Shown: positions 21,462 through 32,123 of the stretch, in pieces
How positions within the stretch are numbered: the first letter of the stretch is position 1
Layout: each line of letters opens with the position of its first letter
NCBI RefSeq assembly: GCF_022602565.1
Contig: NZ_JALBCV010000016.1
Coordinates: forward strand, 16,875-80,874
Reading direction: 5' to 3'
From: Rosenbergiella metrosideri
Lineage (GTDB): Bacteria; Pseudomonadota; Gammaproteobacteria; Enterobacterales; Enterobacteriaceae
Length of the DNA: 64,000 nt
The notes under the pieces: model-generated
The model's database searches: none
What the model was told of the DNA's origin: nothing
What the model saw: the letters and a program-made list of their open reading frames with translations, nothing else
Made by a program: the position numbers and the translations under genes

Positions 21462-22922
21462 GTGGCTTTATTTAGTAAGAAGCTGGTCACAACAGTGATC
21501 GCTGCGTTACTCAGCTGGAACAGTGTTGCCAGGGCAGATGTAACCGATACCTTGCCCGATATGGGCACCACCGCGGGTGAAACTCTGTCCATCAATCAAG
21601 AACTGCAGATGGGCGATTTCTACGTCCGACAATTACGCGGTAGCGCACCCCTTATCGATGACCCATTACTTACCCAATATATTAACGGCTTAGGTCAACG
21701 ACTGGTCGCCCATGCTTGGTCGGTAAAGACTCCTTTCCATTTCTTTCTTATCCAAAACGATGAACTTAATGCCTTCGCCTTTTTTGGCGGCAACGTTGTC
21801 TTACACTCTGCCCTTTTCCGCTACACCGATAATGAAAGCCAGTTAGCATCGGTGATGGCCCATGAAATTTCGCATGTCACTCAGCGACATCTAGCGCGGG
21901 CGATGGCGGACCAAAAAAGTAATGCGCCATTAACTTGGGTAGGCGCGCTAGGCTCTATTCTACTGGCAATGGCTAACCCACAAGTCGGTATGGCAGCCTT
22001 AACGGGCACGCTCGCCGGGTCCCAGCAGGGTATGATTAGTTTTACCCAAGAAAATGAACGGGAAGCCGATCGCATCGGTTTACAAGTTTTACAGCGTGCA
22101 GGCTTCGATCCGCAAGCGATGCCTGATTTCCTTCAAAAATTGGCCGACCAAACGCGCTATTCTACCGCTCTGCCAGAAATTTTACTGACTCACCCCTTAC
22201 CAGACAGCCGACTCGCCGATGCACGTAACCGTGCTAACCAGATGCCGCATCCGATACTCCAATCCTCTCAAGCGTTTTATTTTGCTAAGGTCAGGATACT
22301 GGCGATGTATGCATCAGAACGCGAAAACGGCCTATTAAACGATCTCTTAAGCCAATACGAAAAGGGTAATAGTCGCGAAAAATTAGCGGCAACCTATGGC
22401 CGTGCGGTGATGTTTATGCAGGCAAAAAGTTACGATAATGCCCATCGTTTAGTCACACAGTTACTTAGCCAACAACCGGCCAACCCTTGGTTTCTCGACT
22501 TAGCGACCGACGTTAATATAGGCCTGAAGCAACCCGAACAAGCCGTGAAATTATTAACAGCTGCCTCCGCGGATCAGACCAACCCCGTCATCAGCGTTAA
22601 CCTCGCTAATGCCTATCTCGAAGCTAAACGCCCCACCGATGCCCTTAAGGTGTTGAATCGCTATACCTGGAATTATCCAGATGATCCTATTGGTTGGGAT
22701 TTGATGGTGAAGGCCACGGGTGATTTAGGCATGACCAACGAACAACGCTTTGACCAAGCCCAAGGATTAGCCCTCAGCGGTCAGATTGACCAAGCGATTA
22801 GAGCCTTAAGCGATGCCAGCGGTCAAGAGAAGACCGGTAGCCTCGCCCAACAACGCTACGATGCGCGTATCGATCAACTGCGGTTATTACAGCAGCGTTT
22901 CAGGCAATATCAGAAAGGGTAA
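21462..22922 (+). CDS. bepA: Periplasmic outer-membrane-protein chaperone/protease BepA
   Basis: This is an M48 metalloprotease with TPR repeats that assists LptD and BAM assembly. GTG 21462, preceded by GGGGAGG, is preferred to ATG 21435 overlapping bcp. It places lysines right before the signal-peptide core and gives 486 aa, close to E. coli. The zinc motif HEISH, the second metal region EREADRIG and about four C-terminal TPRs (residues ~300-480) are visible. Confidence 0.93.
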   Translation: MALFSKKLVTTVIAALLSWNSVARADVTDTLPDMGTTAGETLSINQELQMGDFYVRQLRGSAPLIDDPLLTQYINGLGQRLVAHAWSVKTPFHFFLIQNDELNAFAFFGGNVVLHSALFRYTDNESQLASVMAHEISHVTQRHLARAMADQKSNAPLTWVGALGSILLAMANPQVGMAALTGTLAGSQQGMISFTQENEREADRIGLQVLQRAGFDPQAMPDFLQKLADQTRYSTALPEILLTHPLPDSRLADARNRANQMPHPILQSSQAFYFAKVRILAMYASERENGLLNDLLSQYEKGNSREKLAATYGRAVMFMQAKSYDNAHRLVTQLLSQQPANPWFLDLATDVNIGLKQPEQAVKLLTAASADQTNPVISVNLANAYLEAKRPTDALKVLNRYTWNYPDDPIGWDLMVKATGDLGMTNEQRFDQAQGLALSGQIDQAIRALSDASGQEKTGSLAQQRYDARIDQLRLLQQRFRQYQKG

Positions 22923-23174
22923 TGACACGGGTTGATCATGAATAACGTTGTGTTTCGCTATCCCTCTTAACTTCCACTATAACTCGTGACGATCTTTTTT
23001 ATTAACGTCTAAGCCTTTCAAGCAGAAAAAGAGAGAATAACGATTTTTTAATGTTTCAGCGCTATTTATCAACTGTTTTTGGAAAACAGAGAAAAATGAA
23101 AAATAAATAGGGAATAAAAAAAACCAAAAGGATTATCCAGTGTGAATACCCTGCATCATTAATTCTTCTACTGA
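22923..23174. other. AT-rich intergenic stretch after bepA
   Basis: No gene, repeat or clear terminator is visible here. Homopurine and homopyrimidine runs dominate, unlike the flanking core genes. It borders a decayed accessory patch. Confidence 0.5.
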
Positions 23175-23387
23175 CTAGAGATATAAGGGGGAGAAAAAAA
23201 ATAATAAGGGTAAGAGAGAGATCTCATTCAGCGTGGAGCTGTGAGTGTTTAGGTAGAGCGTAAACCAAGAGGATTGAAGGAGTAAAAAGAGCGTATAGAC
23301 TCCCCTATTTTCAACCCCCTGATAACTAAACGTCCGTTTGTAACATCGTAAAACTGCCAGTAACCGTTGCATAAGAGTCTCAAGCAT
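23175..23387 (-). CDS. Possible 70-aa membrane protein next to a gene relic
   Basis: An ATG directly follows the stop of the relic at 23388 (TAAATG), in the same orientation. The predicted product has two hydrophobic stretches (YTLFLLLQSSWFTLYL and the C-terminal LLPLLFFFSPLYL). No ribosome site is clear and I recognise no family. It may be the remnant of a partner, for example an immunity-type gene, or a chance frame in AT-rich sequence. Confidence 0.25.
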   Translation of the reverse strand: MLETLMQRLLAVLRCYKRTFSYQGVENRGVYTLFLLLQSSWFTLYLNTHSSTLNEISLLPLLFFFSPLYL

Positions 23388-23788
23388 TTATTTCAATTGA
23401 GTCAATGCTCTCATCAGCGATGGAAGCTCGTTAAGAGGGTCAATGAACTTAATCTGTTTCGTGTGACTATCGTATTCTGCGGCACAAATAGGATTACCCA
23501 TACCTCCATTATCTTTTATAAACCTTGCTTCTAGACGACCATTATTGAATTAACACCAACGTCCAGAATTATTCTTAAAAAACATCAGATTAACTATTAA
23601 CTTGGTGAGTGAATATAAACTAGATAATGAATTGTATGAATATTTATTAAGCTCAATACAAGCGGCGCAAGGATCGTTATTGTCGGGAAAAAAAAGAAAC
23701 TATCGGTCATTACAGGATCATCATAAAGATCCCCTTTCTTTTTTAAGGAGCCTTTTTTGCCATCCTGTAGGTTGAATACGGATGAGCG
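23388..23788 (-). pseudogene. Unrecognised gene relic with one frameshift and one in-frame stop
   Basis: On the minus strand, a coding-like reading starts near 23788 (NLQDGKKGSLKKKGDLYDD). It needs one extra base in the run of eight T (23688-23695 as A on +) to continue as PDNNDPCAACIELNKYS. It then reads through a single TAA at 23550-23552 and continues as FNNGRLEARFIKDNGGMGNP to the stop at 23388. Four cysteines and a charged N-terminus are notable. I cannot name the family. Confidence 0.45.
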
Positions 23789-23823
23789 TTAACACGCCAG
23801 AGCTTGTGTAGACGCTTTGCCGC

Positions 23824-24525
23824 CTACAGTCCGAGCGCCTCTTTCACAAAAGGAATCGTTAATTTACGTTGCAGACGGATGGAAGCGCGATCGAGCTGAT
23901 CAAGGGTTTCAAACAGCGTTCGCATGTCACGATCGAGGCGTTTGATAAGAAATCGGCCAACATCTTCCGGAAGCTCAAAACCACGGATCCCAGCACGCTT
24001 TTGTAGGGCGAGGACTTTTTCATCGTCATTAAGCGGTTGTAACCAGTAGATCTGTCCCCAATCTAGACGGGAAGCCAAATCGGGGAGTTGTAGATCAAGT
24101 TGCCGTGGCGGTGCATTACCGCTAATCAGTAGCCGCGTTTTACCCACCTCAAGAATACGGTTATAGAGATTAAAGATCGCCATCTCCCACTCCTCATCTC
24201 CGGCGATGCAGTGAATATTATCAATACACACCAAGGCGAGTTGCTCCATCCCCTCCAGCACTTCAGGCGAGAACCACGTCCGTTTATCCAGTGGAACGTA
24301 TCCGACAGCCTGCTCACGGGCCGATAACTCACTGCAGGCGGCATGCATTAAATGACTGCGCCCTGCCCCCTCTCGCGACCAGAAGTAGATGTATCCCCCC
24401 TGAGGCTGATTCAGTACCGTTGTCATCGACGCAAGTAAAGCGGAATTTGACCCGGGCCAAAAACTGGAAAAGGTTTCATCATCAGGTAGATAGAGTGGTA
24501 AAGAGAGTTGCGCTGGCGTGTTCAG
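23824..24525 (-). CDS. hda: DnaA inactivator Hda (CTG start)
   Basis: This AAA+ protein promotes hydrolysis of DnaA-ATP when bound to the sliding clamp. The first ATG (24426) would remove the clamp-binding motif QLSLPL. An in-frame CTG at 24525, preceded by GAGG, restores it (residues 6-11) and gives 233 aa. To my recollection a CUG start is also reported for E. coli hda. The P-loop-like segment [13 protein letters not shown], Walker B ([10 protein letters not shown]) and the arginine region [16 protein letters not shown] are visible. Confidence 0.93.
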   Translation of the reverse strand: MNTPAQLSLPLYLPDDETFSSFWPGSNSALLASMTTVLNQPQGGYIYFWSREGAGRSHLMHAACSELSAREQAVGYVPLDKRTWFSPEVLEGMEQLALVCIDNIHCIAGDEEWEMAIFNLYNRILEVGKTRLLISGNAPPRQLDLQLPDLASRLDWGQIYWLQPLNDDEKVLALQKRAGIRGFELPEDVGRFLIKRLDRDMRTLFETLDQLDRASIRLQRKLTIPFVKEALGL

Positions 24526-24655
24526 AATAACCTCAATAATGGGAGCCAGTTAAAATCCCAGCCAGTTTAGCATAGATTTTGGCAAGTGTTGAATGGCCGA
24601 GATCACTGTTCGATCTTAGGCTACATGGGGGAGGCCACTCACCTCCCCTGTTTCG

Positions 24656-25918
24656 CTACTCTTCCTCCGTCGCTTCAGGTAACCAGCGTTCGATAAGATA
24701 GAAAATCAGGCTTAATACGATACCGACGATCGTTGCTAAGGCCATGCCTTTCAGTTCAGCAGCACCGATATGAATCGAGGCACCGCTCACCCCGACAATA
24801 AGAATAATCGCAGTAAGGATGAGGTTTTTTGCTTTACTGTAGTCGACTTTCGCATCAATCAATACCCGGATACCGGAAGCGCCAATCACCCCATACAGCA
24901 GCAGTGAAACACCGCCCATCACCGGAACAGGAATGGCTTGAATAATCGCCGCCAGCTTGCCGACACAAGATAGCGCAATCGCCATAATCGCAGCCCCGCC
25001 GATCACCCAGGTACTATAAACCCGGGTAATCGCCATCACACCGATATTTTCACCGTAAGTGGTGTTCGGGGTTGAACCGAAGAAACCGGAAAAGAGCGTT
25101 GAGAGGCCGTTCGCTAGCATGGAACGGTGTAGTCCGGGGTCCCGGATCAGATCCCGTTTAACGATATTCGCCGTGACCACCAGATGGCCGACATGTTCGG
25201 CAATCACCACCAGCGCGGCAGGCAGTATGGTGAGGATAGCGACCCACTCAAAACGCGGCTGATAAAAGGTCGGTAAGGCAAACCATGCCGCGTGTTCGAC
25301 CGGCTGCCAATCGACCATACCTAGACTGGCCGCGACAGCATAACCGGCTACCACCCCAATCAAGATAGGAATAATGGCCAGAAAACCTCGGAACAGTACG
25401 GCACCAAACACCGTAACCCCTAAGGTAATCATCGATACAATGAGAGTATGACTATCACTCACTGCCCCCGCTTCGGTCACTAATCCGGCCATTTTCGCCG
25501 CAACACCGGCTAACTCAAGACCGATCACGGCAATAATCGCCCCCATGGCCGCAGGTGGGAATAAAACGTCTAACCAGCGCGTGCCCGCGAACTTAACAAT
25601 CAGACCGACTAGGCAGAATAATGCACCACAGGCGATAAAGCCGCCTAGCGCCACCTCATAACCTTGCGGAAGCAGTAATAGTACGGGTGAGATAAAGGCA
25701 AAACTTGAGCCCAGATAGGCGGGGATTTTTCCCTTACAGATAAAAAGATAGAGCAGTGTGCCGATTCCATTAAACAGCAAAATTGTCGCTGGGTTAACAT
25801 GGAATAATACTGGCACCAGCACGGTCGATCCAAACATCGCAAATAGATGCTGTAGGCTTAGAGGAAGCGTTTGGTGCAGCGGCAAACGCTCATCGACTTC
25901 AATAGTACGACGACGCAT
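24656..25918 (-). CDS. uraA: Uracil:proton symporter UraA
   Basis: This is a nucleobase transporter of the NCS2 family, 420 aa with about 14 membrane segments. ATG 25918 (MRRRTIEVDERLPL) is chosen over an open extension upstream. Signatures SLQHLFAMFGSTVLVP, AEHVGHLVVTANI and GFFGSTPNTTYGENIGV are intact. It follows upp in one unit, with a terminator-like attenuator between them. Confidence 0.96.
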   Translation of the reverse strand: MRRRTIEVDERLPLHQTLPLSLQHLFAMFGSTVLVPVLFHVNPATILLFNGIGTLLYLFICKGKIPAYLGSSFAFISPVLLLLPQGYEVALGGFIACGALFCLVGLIVKFAGTRWLDVLFPPAAMGAIIAVIGLELAGVAAKMAGLVTEAGAVSDSHTLIVSMITLGVTVFGAVLFRGFLAIIPILIGVVAGYAVAASLGMVDWQPVEHAAWFALPTFYQPRFEWVAILTILPAALVVIAEHVGHLVVTANIVKRDLIRDPGLHRSMLANGLSTLFSGFFGSTPNTTYGENIGVMAITRVYSTWVIGGAAIMAIALSCVGKLAAIIQAIPVPVMGGVSLLLYGVIGASGIRVLIDAKVDYSKAKNLILTAIILIVGVSGASIHIGAAELKGMALATIVGIVLSLIFYLIERWLPEATEEE

Positions 25919-25940
25919 AGTAACTCCCTGAGAAAGACAT

Positions 25941-25963
25941 AAAAAAACCGACCATTGGGTCGG
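25941..25963 (-). terminator. Terminator/attenuator between upp and uraA
   Basis: Read on the minus strand, a 6-bp GC-rich stem (25958-25963 with 25948-25953) is followed by seven T. It sits inside the upp-uraA gap, so partial termination may set uraA levels. Confidence 0.75.
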
Positions 25964-25981
25964 CATTAAAGAACAGTGCGC

Positions 25982-26608
25982 TTATTTAGTACCAAAAATT
26001 TTATCGCCTGCATCACCCAGTCCTGGAATGATGTAGCCGTGCGCATCAAGACCTTGGTCGATAGATGCTGTATACAGCTCCACATCGGGATGGGCCGCTT
26101 CCAACGCAGCAATCCCTTCCGGTGCTGCCACAAGAACCAAGACTTTGATCGCTTGGCAACCAGACTGCTTCAGTAAATCGATCGTCGCGATCATCGAGCC
26201 GCCAGTCGCCAGCATCGGATCAACGACTAACGCCATCCGCTCATCCATATTGGAGGCAAGTTTTTGAAAGTAAGGCACTGGCTCAAGGGTTTTCTCGTCA
26301 CGGTATACGCCAACCACACTGATCCTTGCGCTCGGGACATGCTCTAAAACCCCTTCCATCATGCCCAGTCCGGCACGCAGAATAGGGACAACGGTAATCT
26401 TTTTCCCTTTAATTTGCTCGATCTCGACGGGGCCATTCCAGCCGTCAACCGTCACCACTTCCGTTTCTAGGGTGGCGGTCGCTTCGTAGGTTAATAAGCT
26501 GCCGACTTCAGAAGCCAACTCGCGAAAACGCTTAGTGCTGATCTCATTCTCGCGCATTAATCCGAGTTTATGTCTTACCAGTGGGTGTTTTACTTCAACG
26601 ATTTTCAT
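25982..26608 (-). CDS. upp: Uracil phosphoribosyltransferase
   Basis: This enzyme salvages uracil to UMP with PRPP. ATG 26608 has GGGGAGA upstream and yields 208 aa, the E. coli length. The PRPP loop ([19 protein letters not shown]) and the uracil site [18 protein letters not shown] are present. It is transcribed divergently from purM. Confidence 0.97.
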   Translation of the reverse strand: MKIVEVKHPLVRHKLGLMRENEISTKRFRELASEVGSLLTYEATATLETEVVTVDGWNGPVEIEQIKGKKITVVPILRAGLGMMEGVLEHVPSARISVVGVYRDEKTLEPVPYFQKLASNMDERMALVVDPMLATGGSMIATIDLLKQSGCQAIKVLVLVAAPEGIAALEAAHPDVELYTASIDQGLDAHGYIIPGLGDAGDKIFGTK

Positions 26609-26765
26609 CTTTTCTCCCCGAGCTAAAAAAATATACTGCAAAAAAATCGTCAAATTATACCGCTTTTAAGCCCTCGGCGGTATGCTCACGGCGAAAAATA
26701 GCCGGTTTCGCTGAGAGGAGATTCTTATCTTGTCTGCTTCTTGCACTTCCGGCGAAACTGAGGCT

Positions 26766-26779
26766 CGCAAACGTTTGCG
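26766..26779. promoter_or_regulatory. PurR operator between upp and purM
   Basis: A perfect 14-bp palindrome cgcaaacgtttgcg lies about 65 bp before the purM start and matches the PurR core. It should repress purMN when hypoxanthine or guanine is plentiful. Confidence 0.85.
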
Positions 26780-26843
26780 ACGACTGTTAGAATAGCCCCG
26801 CTCTCATTTTACTACCAACCGCAAATCGCGTGGGGATTCTGCA

Positions 26844-27881
26844 GTGACCGATAAAACCACTCTTAGTTATAAAGACGCCGGTGTTGATATTGATGCTGGA
26901 AATGCACTGGTCGATCGAATTAAAGGTGTTGTGAAAAAGACTCGTCGTCCTGAAGTCATGGGCGGATTAGGCGGATTTGGTGCGCTGTGTTCATTGCCAA
27001 CCAAGTACCGCGAGCCGGTATTAGTCTCTGGAACGGATGGCGTAGGAACCAAACTACGCTTAGCAATGGACTTAGGCCGTCACGATACTATCGGTATTGA
27101 TCTGGTCGCGATGTGCGTCAACGATCTGGTGGTACAAGGAGCCGAACCGCTCTTTTTCTTAGATTACTATGCTACCGGAAAACTCGATGTCGAGACTGCC
27201 GCGTCAGTTATCACCGGTATTGCTGAAGGGTGCCAACAATCAGGCTGCGCACTGGTTGGCGGAGAAACCGCTGAAATGCCAGGAATGTATCACGGTGATG
27301 ATTACGACGTAGCTGGATTTTGTGTCGGAGTCGTTGAGAAATCTGAAATCATCGACGGCACTAAAGTGGGCGCGGGCGATGCATTAATCGCTCTTGGCTC
27401 GAGTGGCCCGCACTCTAATGGCTACTCTCTGGTAAGAAAAATTCTGGAAGTGAGCCAGACCGATCCCCTCACCGAGCAACTGAACGGTCAATCCTTAGCC
27501 GATCATCTTTTAGCGCCGACACGTATTTACGTTAAAAATACCCTCGCCCTGATCGAAAAATTCGATATCCACGCTATCGCTCACCTAACCGGTGGCGGCT
27601 TCTGGGAAAATATTCCTCGCGTACTGCCTGAAAATACGCAAGCCGTCATTGATGAAAGCAGCTGGCAATGGCCGGCCGTTTTTGAATGGTTACAAAAAGC
27701 AGGCAATGTGAGCCGTCACGAAATGTACCGTACCTTTAACTGCGGTGTCGGTATGATCATTGCCCTGCCTGCGGCAGAAGCCGAGGCAGCTATCGCTTAC
27801 CTACAAGAACTCGGTGAGAACGCCTGGAAGATTGGCCATATCACCGAAGGCAGCGAAACTGAGCAGGTCGTTATTGCATGA
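26844..27881 (+). CDS. purM: Phosphoribosylformylglycinamidine cyclo-ligase
   Basis: This is the AIR synthetase of purine synthesis, 345 aa. The family motifs [36 protein letters not shown] and [14 protein letters not shown] are present. It is the first gene of purMN, with its last codons overlapping purN (ATGA). Confidence 0.97.
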   Translation: MTDKTTLSYKDAGVDIDAGNALVDRIKGVVKKTRRPEVMGGLGGFGALCSLPTKYREPVLVSGTDGVGTKLRLAMDLGRHDTIGIDLVAMCVNDLVVQGAEPLFFLDYYATGKLDVETAASVITGIAEGCQQSGCALVGGETAEMPGMYHGDDYDVAGFCVGVVEKSEIIDGTKVGAGDALIALGSSGPHSNGYSLVRKILEVSQTDPLTEQLNGQSLADHLLAPTRIYVKNTLALIEKFDIHAIAHLTGGGFWENIPRVLPENTQAVIDESSWQWPAVFEWLQKAGNVSRHEMYRTFNCGVGMIIALPAAEAEAAIAYLQELGENAWKIGHITEGSETEQVVIA

Positions 27882-28522
27882 AACGAATTGTTGTCCTGAT
27901 CTCCGGATCAGGCTCCAACTTGCAAGCCATTATTGATGCCTGCCAACTCGGCAGGCTCAAAGCAGAGATTGTCGCGGTATTGAGTAATAAGGCCGAGGCT
28001 TATGGTTTACAGCGCGCGCAGCAGGCCGGTATTGCTACAGCAAGCCTCGCTATCGCTGACTATGCGGATCGTGACGCTTTCGACCAAGCCTTACTGCAAC
28101 AGATCGATAGTTATCAGCCGGACTTAGTGGTACTTGCAGGTTACATGCGTATCTTAAGTGCGCCGTTTATAACGCACTATCGAGGCCGACTGCTCAATAT
28201 CCACCCCTCATTACTCCCTAAATACCCTGGCTTGCATACGCATCGACGGGCGATAGAGAACGGTGATAGCCACCATGGGGCGAGTGTTCATTTCGTCACT
28301 GAACAACTCGATGGCGGGCCGGTGATTCTACAAGCGTCCATCCCTGTACTGCCTAGCGACACTGAACAGGATCTCGCCACCCGTTTGTTGAGTCAAGAGC
28401 ACCTGATCTATCCGCAGGTTATTCAGTGGTGGGTTGAGGGACGGCTCGCCTTAAAGGATGATCAAGCTTGGTTTGATGGAAAACCGCTTGGTGTTTCGGG
28501 AGCGAATGCGACTTCCGATTAA
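27878..28522 (+). CDS. purN: Phosphoribosylglycinamide formyltransferase 1
   Basis: This GAR transformylase uses 10-formyl-THF. The 214-aa product shows [39 protein letters not shown] with the catalytic Asn/His, and the aspartate loop of [15 protein letters not shown] strong terminator follows. Confidence 0.97.
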   Translation: MKRIVVLISGSGSNLQAIIDACQLGRLKAEIVAVLSNKAEAYGLQRAQQAGIATASLAIADYADRDAFDQALLQQIDSYQPDLVVLAGYMRILSAPFITHYRGRLLNIHPSLLPKYPGLHTHRRAIENGDSHHGASVHFVTEQLDGGPVILQASIPVLPSDTEQDLATRLLSQEHLIYPQVIQWWVEGRLALKDDQAWFDGKPLGVSGANATSD

Positions 28523-28556
28523 GTCGATGCCTAAGGCAATCATATTGTTCACACTG

Positions 28557-28593
28557 CACCCCAATACTGAGAAGTCAGATTGGGGTGTTTTTT
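28557..28593 (+). terminator. Intrinsic terminator after purN
   Basis: A 9-bp perfect stem (28557-28565 with 28579-28587) is followed by seven T. Confidence 0.88.
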
Positions 28594-28611
28594 TATCGCG
28601 TTATGACTGAG

Positions 28612-28645
28612 CAAAAAAAACTGAGCCCCAAAAATAGAACTCAGT
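28612..28645 (-). terminator. Intrinsic terminator after the lactonase-family gene
   Basis: On the minus strand a 6-bp stem (28640-28645 with 28620-28625) is followed by a run of T. It faces the purN terminator across the convergent gap. Confidence 0.65.
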
Positions 28646-28702
28646 CTTGATAAAAAATCACTCACCTTTTGCAGGGAATTGATTCAGCTATATCGTTAAC
28701 GG

Positions 28703-29896
28703 CTATTTGGCTAAATTCACAAAACGGATATGCGTAGGCGTACCGATTTGTAAGGTTGCCCCCGTTGGTGACAGTTCACCGGTCTCAAGATCGCGTGCGA
28801 ACTCAACCACATTATTCGAATAAACGTTCGCCACGAATAGATAACGGCCCGATGCATCGAAGCTAAAGTCACGCGGCTCTACGCCACCCGCGGAATAGGT
28901 TTTCGACGCAGATAACTTACCTGTCGCCTTATCTACCGCATAACGAACGATCTGGTTCTTCTCGCCACGGTTACCTACATATAAGAAACGACCATCTGGT
29001 GACAGTGACAATCCTGCCCCGCTCATATCGTCAGGTTTAGTCGAGTCAGTCAACTTCTCAGATTGCAGCAGCGCAGTGTTGCCTTGGTTAAAGGAGTAGA
29101 CCTTAACCTGTGCCGACATCTCTGTGGTGATGTAGAGATATTTTCCATCAGCAGAGAATAAGCTATGACGTGGGCCATCGCCTTCTGGGAAGCTAAGCGT
29201 TTTATCCTTTAAGAGGCTAAAAGGTTCTTTCGCTTTCGGGTCATAGTGATAGACGTGGATCTTGTCCGCGCCCAAGTCCGCGGCTAACACATACTGGCCA
29301 TCAATACTGAAGGTCACAGAGTGCGCATGCCCAGAAGATTGACGCCCAACCACTTTATTGCTGCCTTGATTATAAGGGAAGAATTGTTGCGTCTTGCCTA
29401 AGCGGCCATCGCTCATGACTGGAATGGCGCTCACGCCCGCTTGACCATCTTTCCCGGAGTAGTTTGCCACTAATAGGAAACGTCCATCGCGGCTTAACGC
29501 AGAATGGGTGGGGTGCATCCCGCTACTGTCCACGGTATTCAATAAGGTTAACTCACCATTTTTCTCCAAATGATAAGCACTGACCTTACCGTCATCGACT
29601 TCGTTAACCACATAGACACGCTGATGTGGGGCATCGATGGTCAGCCACGAAGGGCTTACTGCCGGGGTTAACGCGATAGGCATCATACTGCCGTTCGCCG
29701 CCAGGCGCACGGTATAGATACCTTGGCTTGGATAAAACGCTTTTTGAACGCGAGCGCCCTGTGCCTCACCGGTCCAAGATCCGACTAAGAAGGTTTGTTC
29801 AGCCACGGCAGGTTGTTGGTTTAATAATCGCGCTTCGTCGGCGCTGGCTGCGTGGTTGAAAATAAGCGCTGCGGTAATCCCTAGGTACTTTTTCAT
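28703..29896 (-). CDS. Exported lactonase-family seven-bladed beta-propeller protein
   Basis: The 397-aa product begins with a signal peptide (MKKYLGITAALIFNHAASA). The body has the repeated propeller pattern of the lactonase family (PF10282; FLLVANYSGKDG, GHAHSVTFSIDGQYVLAADLGADKIHVY, GDGPRHSLFSADGKYLYITTEMS, LYVGNRGEKNQIVRYAV). The related cytoplasmic Pgl/YbhE hydrolyses 6-phosphogluconolactone. Export makes an extracytoplasmic sugar-lactone substrate more likely here (inference). AGGAA precedes the ATG. Confidence 0.82.
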   Translation of the reverse strand: MKKYLGITAALIFNHAASADEARLLNQQPAVAEQTFLVGSWTGEAQGARVQKAFYPSQGIYTVRLAANGSMMPIALTPAVSPSWLTIDAPHQRVYVVNEVDDGKVSAYHLEKNGELTLLNTVDSSGMHPTHSALSRDGRFLLVANYSGKDGQAGVSAIPVMSDGRLGKTQQFFPYNQGSNKVVGRQSSGHAHSVTFSIDGQYVLAADLGADKIHVYHYDPKAKEPFSLLKDKTLSFPEGDGPRHSLFSADGKYLYITTEMSAQVKVYSFNQGNTALLQSEKLTDSTKPDDMSGAGLSLSPDGRFLYVGNRGEKNQIVRYAVDKATGKLSASKTYSAGGVEPRDFSFDASGRYLFVANVYSNNVVEFARDLETGELSPTGATLQIGTPTHIRFVNLAK

Positions 29897-30059
29897 TAAT
29901 ATTTCCTAACAATTAAACAAGACTTAAGAGTGGCGTAACTCGTCGCAATTGGCAAATAAAAATGCCTTATTAATCATCCGTAGACAAATGCGGTGATTGA
30001 TCGCCATAATGGTGAAGAGAAATTGCAGTCTGCGTTCTGTTATTACCAACGGAGTCAGG

Positions 30060-32120
30060 ATGGGTCAAGAAAAGCTGTATCTAGATAAAGAAATCAGTTG
30101 GTTAGCCTTTAATGAGCGGGTGCTACAAGAAGCCGCAGATAAACGCAATCCGCTTATTGAACGTATGCGCTTTTTGGGGATCTACTCCAACAATTTAGAA
30201 GAATTCTACAAAGTCCGTTTTGCTGATTTGAAACGGCGCATTTTGATTGGCGAAGAACAAGGTAGCCATAATGTTCCTCGTCATCTGTTAAAGAAAATCC
30301 AACAGCGCGTGGTGGTGGCCGATCAGGAGTTTGATATCCTGTATAACGATCTACTGCTAGAGATGGCAAGAAATCAAATCTTCTTGATAAATGAACGCCA
30401 GCTCTCCGCTAATCAACAGCACTGGTTAAAGATCTATTTCAACCAAGAGCTACGTCAGCATGTCACCCCAATCGTCCTCAATGCCGAAACTGATTTAACC
30501 CAGTTTTTAAAGGATGACTACACCTACCTCGCAGTAGAAATTATTCATCAGCAAGATCGCCAATACGCTTTATTGGAAATCCCTTCGGATAAAGTGCCGC
30601 GATTTATCGATCTGCCGGCCGAGCCACCTCGACGTCGTAAGCCTATGATCCTGTTAGATAATATTATGCGCTACTGCTTAGACGATATTTTTAAAGGCTT
30701 TTTCGATTACGACCAGCTTAATGCCTACTCGATGAAGATGACCCGTGATGCTGAATATGATCTGGTCACGGAAATGGAGTCGAGTCTGCTGGAGCTGATG
30801 TCATCGAGCCTGAAGCAGCGTCTCACTGCCGAGCCAGTAAGGTTTGTTTACCAACGGGATATGCCGTCAGAAATGGTCTCCTTGCTCTGTGAAAAGCTGT
30901 CGATCACTAACTTCGACTCGATACTCCCCGGCGGGCGTTACCATAACTTTAAAGATTTCATAAAATTTCCTAATGTCGGGAAATCGAATCTCGAAAATAA
31001 AGCCTTACCCCCTATTCGTCACAAAGGGTTTAATCCGTTTCGTAACGGCTTTGATGCCATTCGTGACCGGGATATTTTGCTCTATTACCCTTATCACACC
31101 TTTGAGCATGTTTTGGAGTTTTTACGCCAAGCCTCGTTTGACCCTAGCGTCTTAGCCATCAAGATCAATATCTATCGGGTGGCTAAAGATTCACGCATTA
31201 TGGATGCGATGATCCATGCGGCGCACAATGGCAAAAAAGTCACGGTGGTGGTCGAACTCCAAGCGCGATTCGATGAAGAAGCTAATATCTATTGGGCCAA
31301 ACGCCTCACCGAAGCTGGGGTTCACGTTATATTTTCTGCCCCCGGATTAAAAATTCACGCCAAACTATTCCTGATTACTCGCCGAGAAGGCGACAAAGTG
31401 ATCCGCTATGCGCATATCGGTACCGGTAACTTTAATGAGCGCACAGCAAGAAGCTATACCGATTACTCTTTGCTCTCCAGTGATGCGCGGATTACCAATG
31501 AAGTACGACGGGTCTTTAACTTTATTGAAAATCCTTATCGACCAGTCAATTTCGAATACCTCATGGTATCACCGCAGAATACGCGGCAGACGCTCTACCG
31601 ACTGATCGATGCCGAAATCGCCCACGCTCAACAAGGGCTACCGGCGGCGATTACCTTAAAAATTAACAACCTCGTCGATAACGGCTTAATCGATCGGCTA
31701 TATGCTGCCTCCGGTGCTGGCGTAAAAATTAATCTCTTAGTCCGGGGCATGTGCTCACTGATCCCCAATATCGAAGGGATTAGCGAAAACATTCATATTT
31801 ACAGTATTATCGACCGCTATCTTGAGCACGACCGCGTGTATGTGTTTGAGAATAATGGCGATCCAAAGGTCTTCCTTTCGTCGGCAGATTGGATGACGCG
31901 CAATATCGATAACCGTATCGAAGTCGCGGTGACTATCCTCGATCCTAAGGTCAAACAGCAGATTTTAGATATCATCGCAATCCTCTTTAGTGACACGGTT
32001 AAAGCAAGAATTATTGATAAAGAGCTAACAAACCGCTATCGTCCGCGCGGTAACCGCCGTAAGGTTCGGGCGCAGATTGCTATCTATAACTATATTAATA
32101 CCATTGAAAACACCGACTAA
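30060..32120 (+). CDS. ppk: Polyphosphate kinase 1
   Basis: Ppk makes polyphosphate from ATP reversibly. ATG 30060 ([20 protein letters not shown]) has GGAG upstream and gives 686 aa; the upstream open frame is not needed. The phospholipase-D-like catalytic histidines lie in KIHAKLFL and in the C-terminal [10 protein letters not shown] region. The conserved [14 protein letters not shown] is also present. ppx follows three bases later. Confidence 0.97.
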   Translation: MGQEKLYLDKEISWLAFNERVLQEAADKRNPLIERMRFLGIYSNNLEEFYKVRFADLKRRILIGEEQGSHNVPRHLLKKIQQRVVVADQEFDILYNDLLLEMARNQIFLINERQLSANQQHWLKIYFNQELRQHVTPIVLNAETDLTQFLKDDYTYLAVEIIHQQDRQYALLEIPSDKVPRFIDLPAEPPRRRKPMILLDNIMRYCLDDIFKGFFDYDQLNAYSMKMTRDAEYDLVTEMESSLLELMSSSLKQRLTAEPVRFVYQRDMPSEMVSLLCEKLSITNFDSILPGGRYHNFKDFIKFPNVGKSNLENKALPPIRHKGFNPFRNGFDAIRDRDILLYYPYHTFEHVLEFLRQASFDPSVLAIKINIYRVAKDSRIMDAMIHAAHNGKKVTVVVELQARFDEEANIYWAKRLTEAGVHVIFSAPGLKIHAKLFLITRREGDKVIRYAHIGTGNFNERTARSYTDYSLLSSDARITNEVRRVFNFIENPYRPVNFEYLMVSPQNTRQTLYRLIDAEIAHAQQGLPAAITLKINNLVDNGLIDRLYAASGAGVKINLLVRGMCSLIPNIEGISENIHIYSIIDRYLEHDRVYVFENNGDPKVFLSSADWMTRNIDNRIEVAVTILDPKVKQQILDIIAILFSDTVKARIIDKELTNRYRPRGNRRKVRAQIAIYNYINTIENTD

Positions 32121-32123
32121 CTT

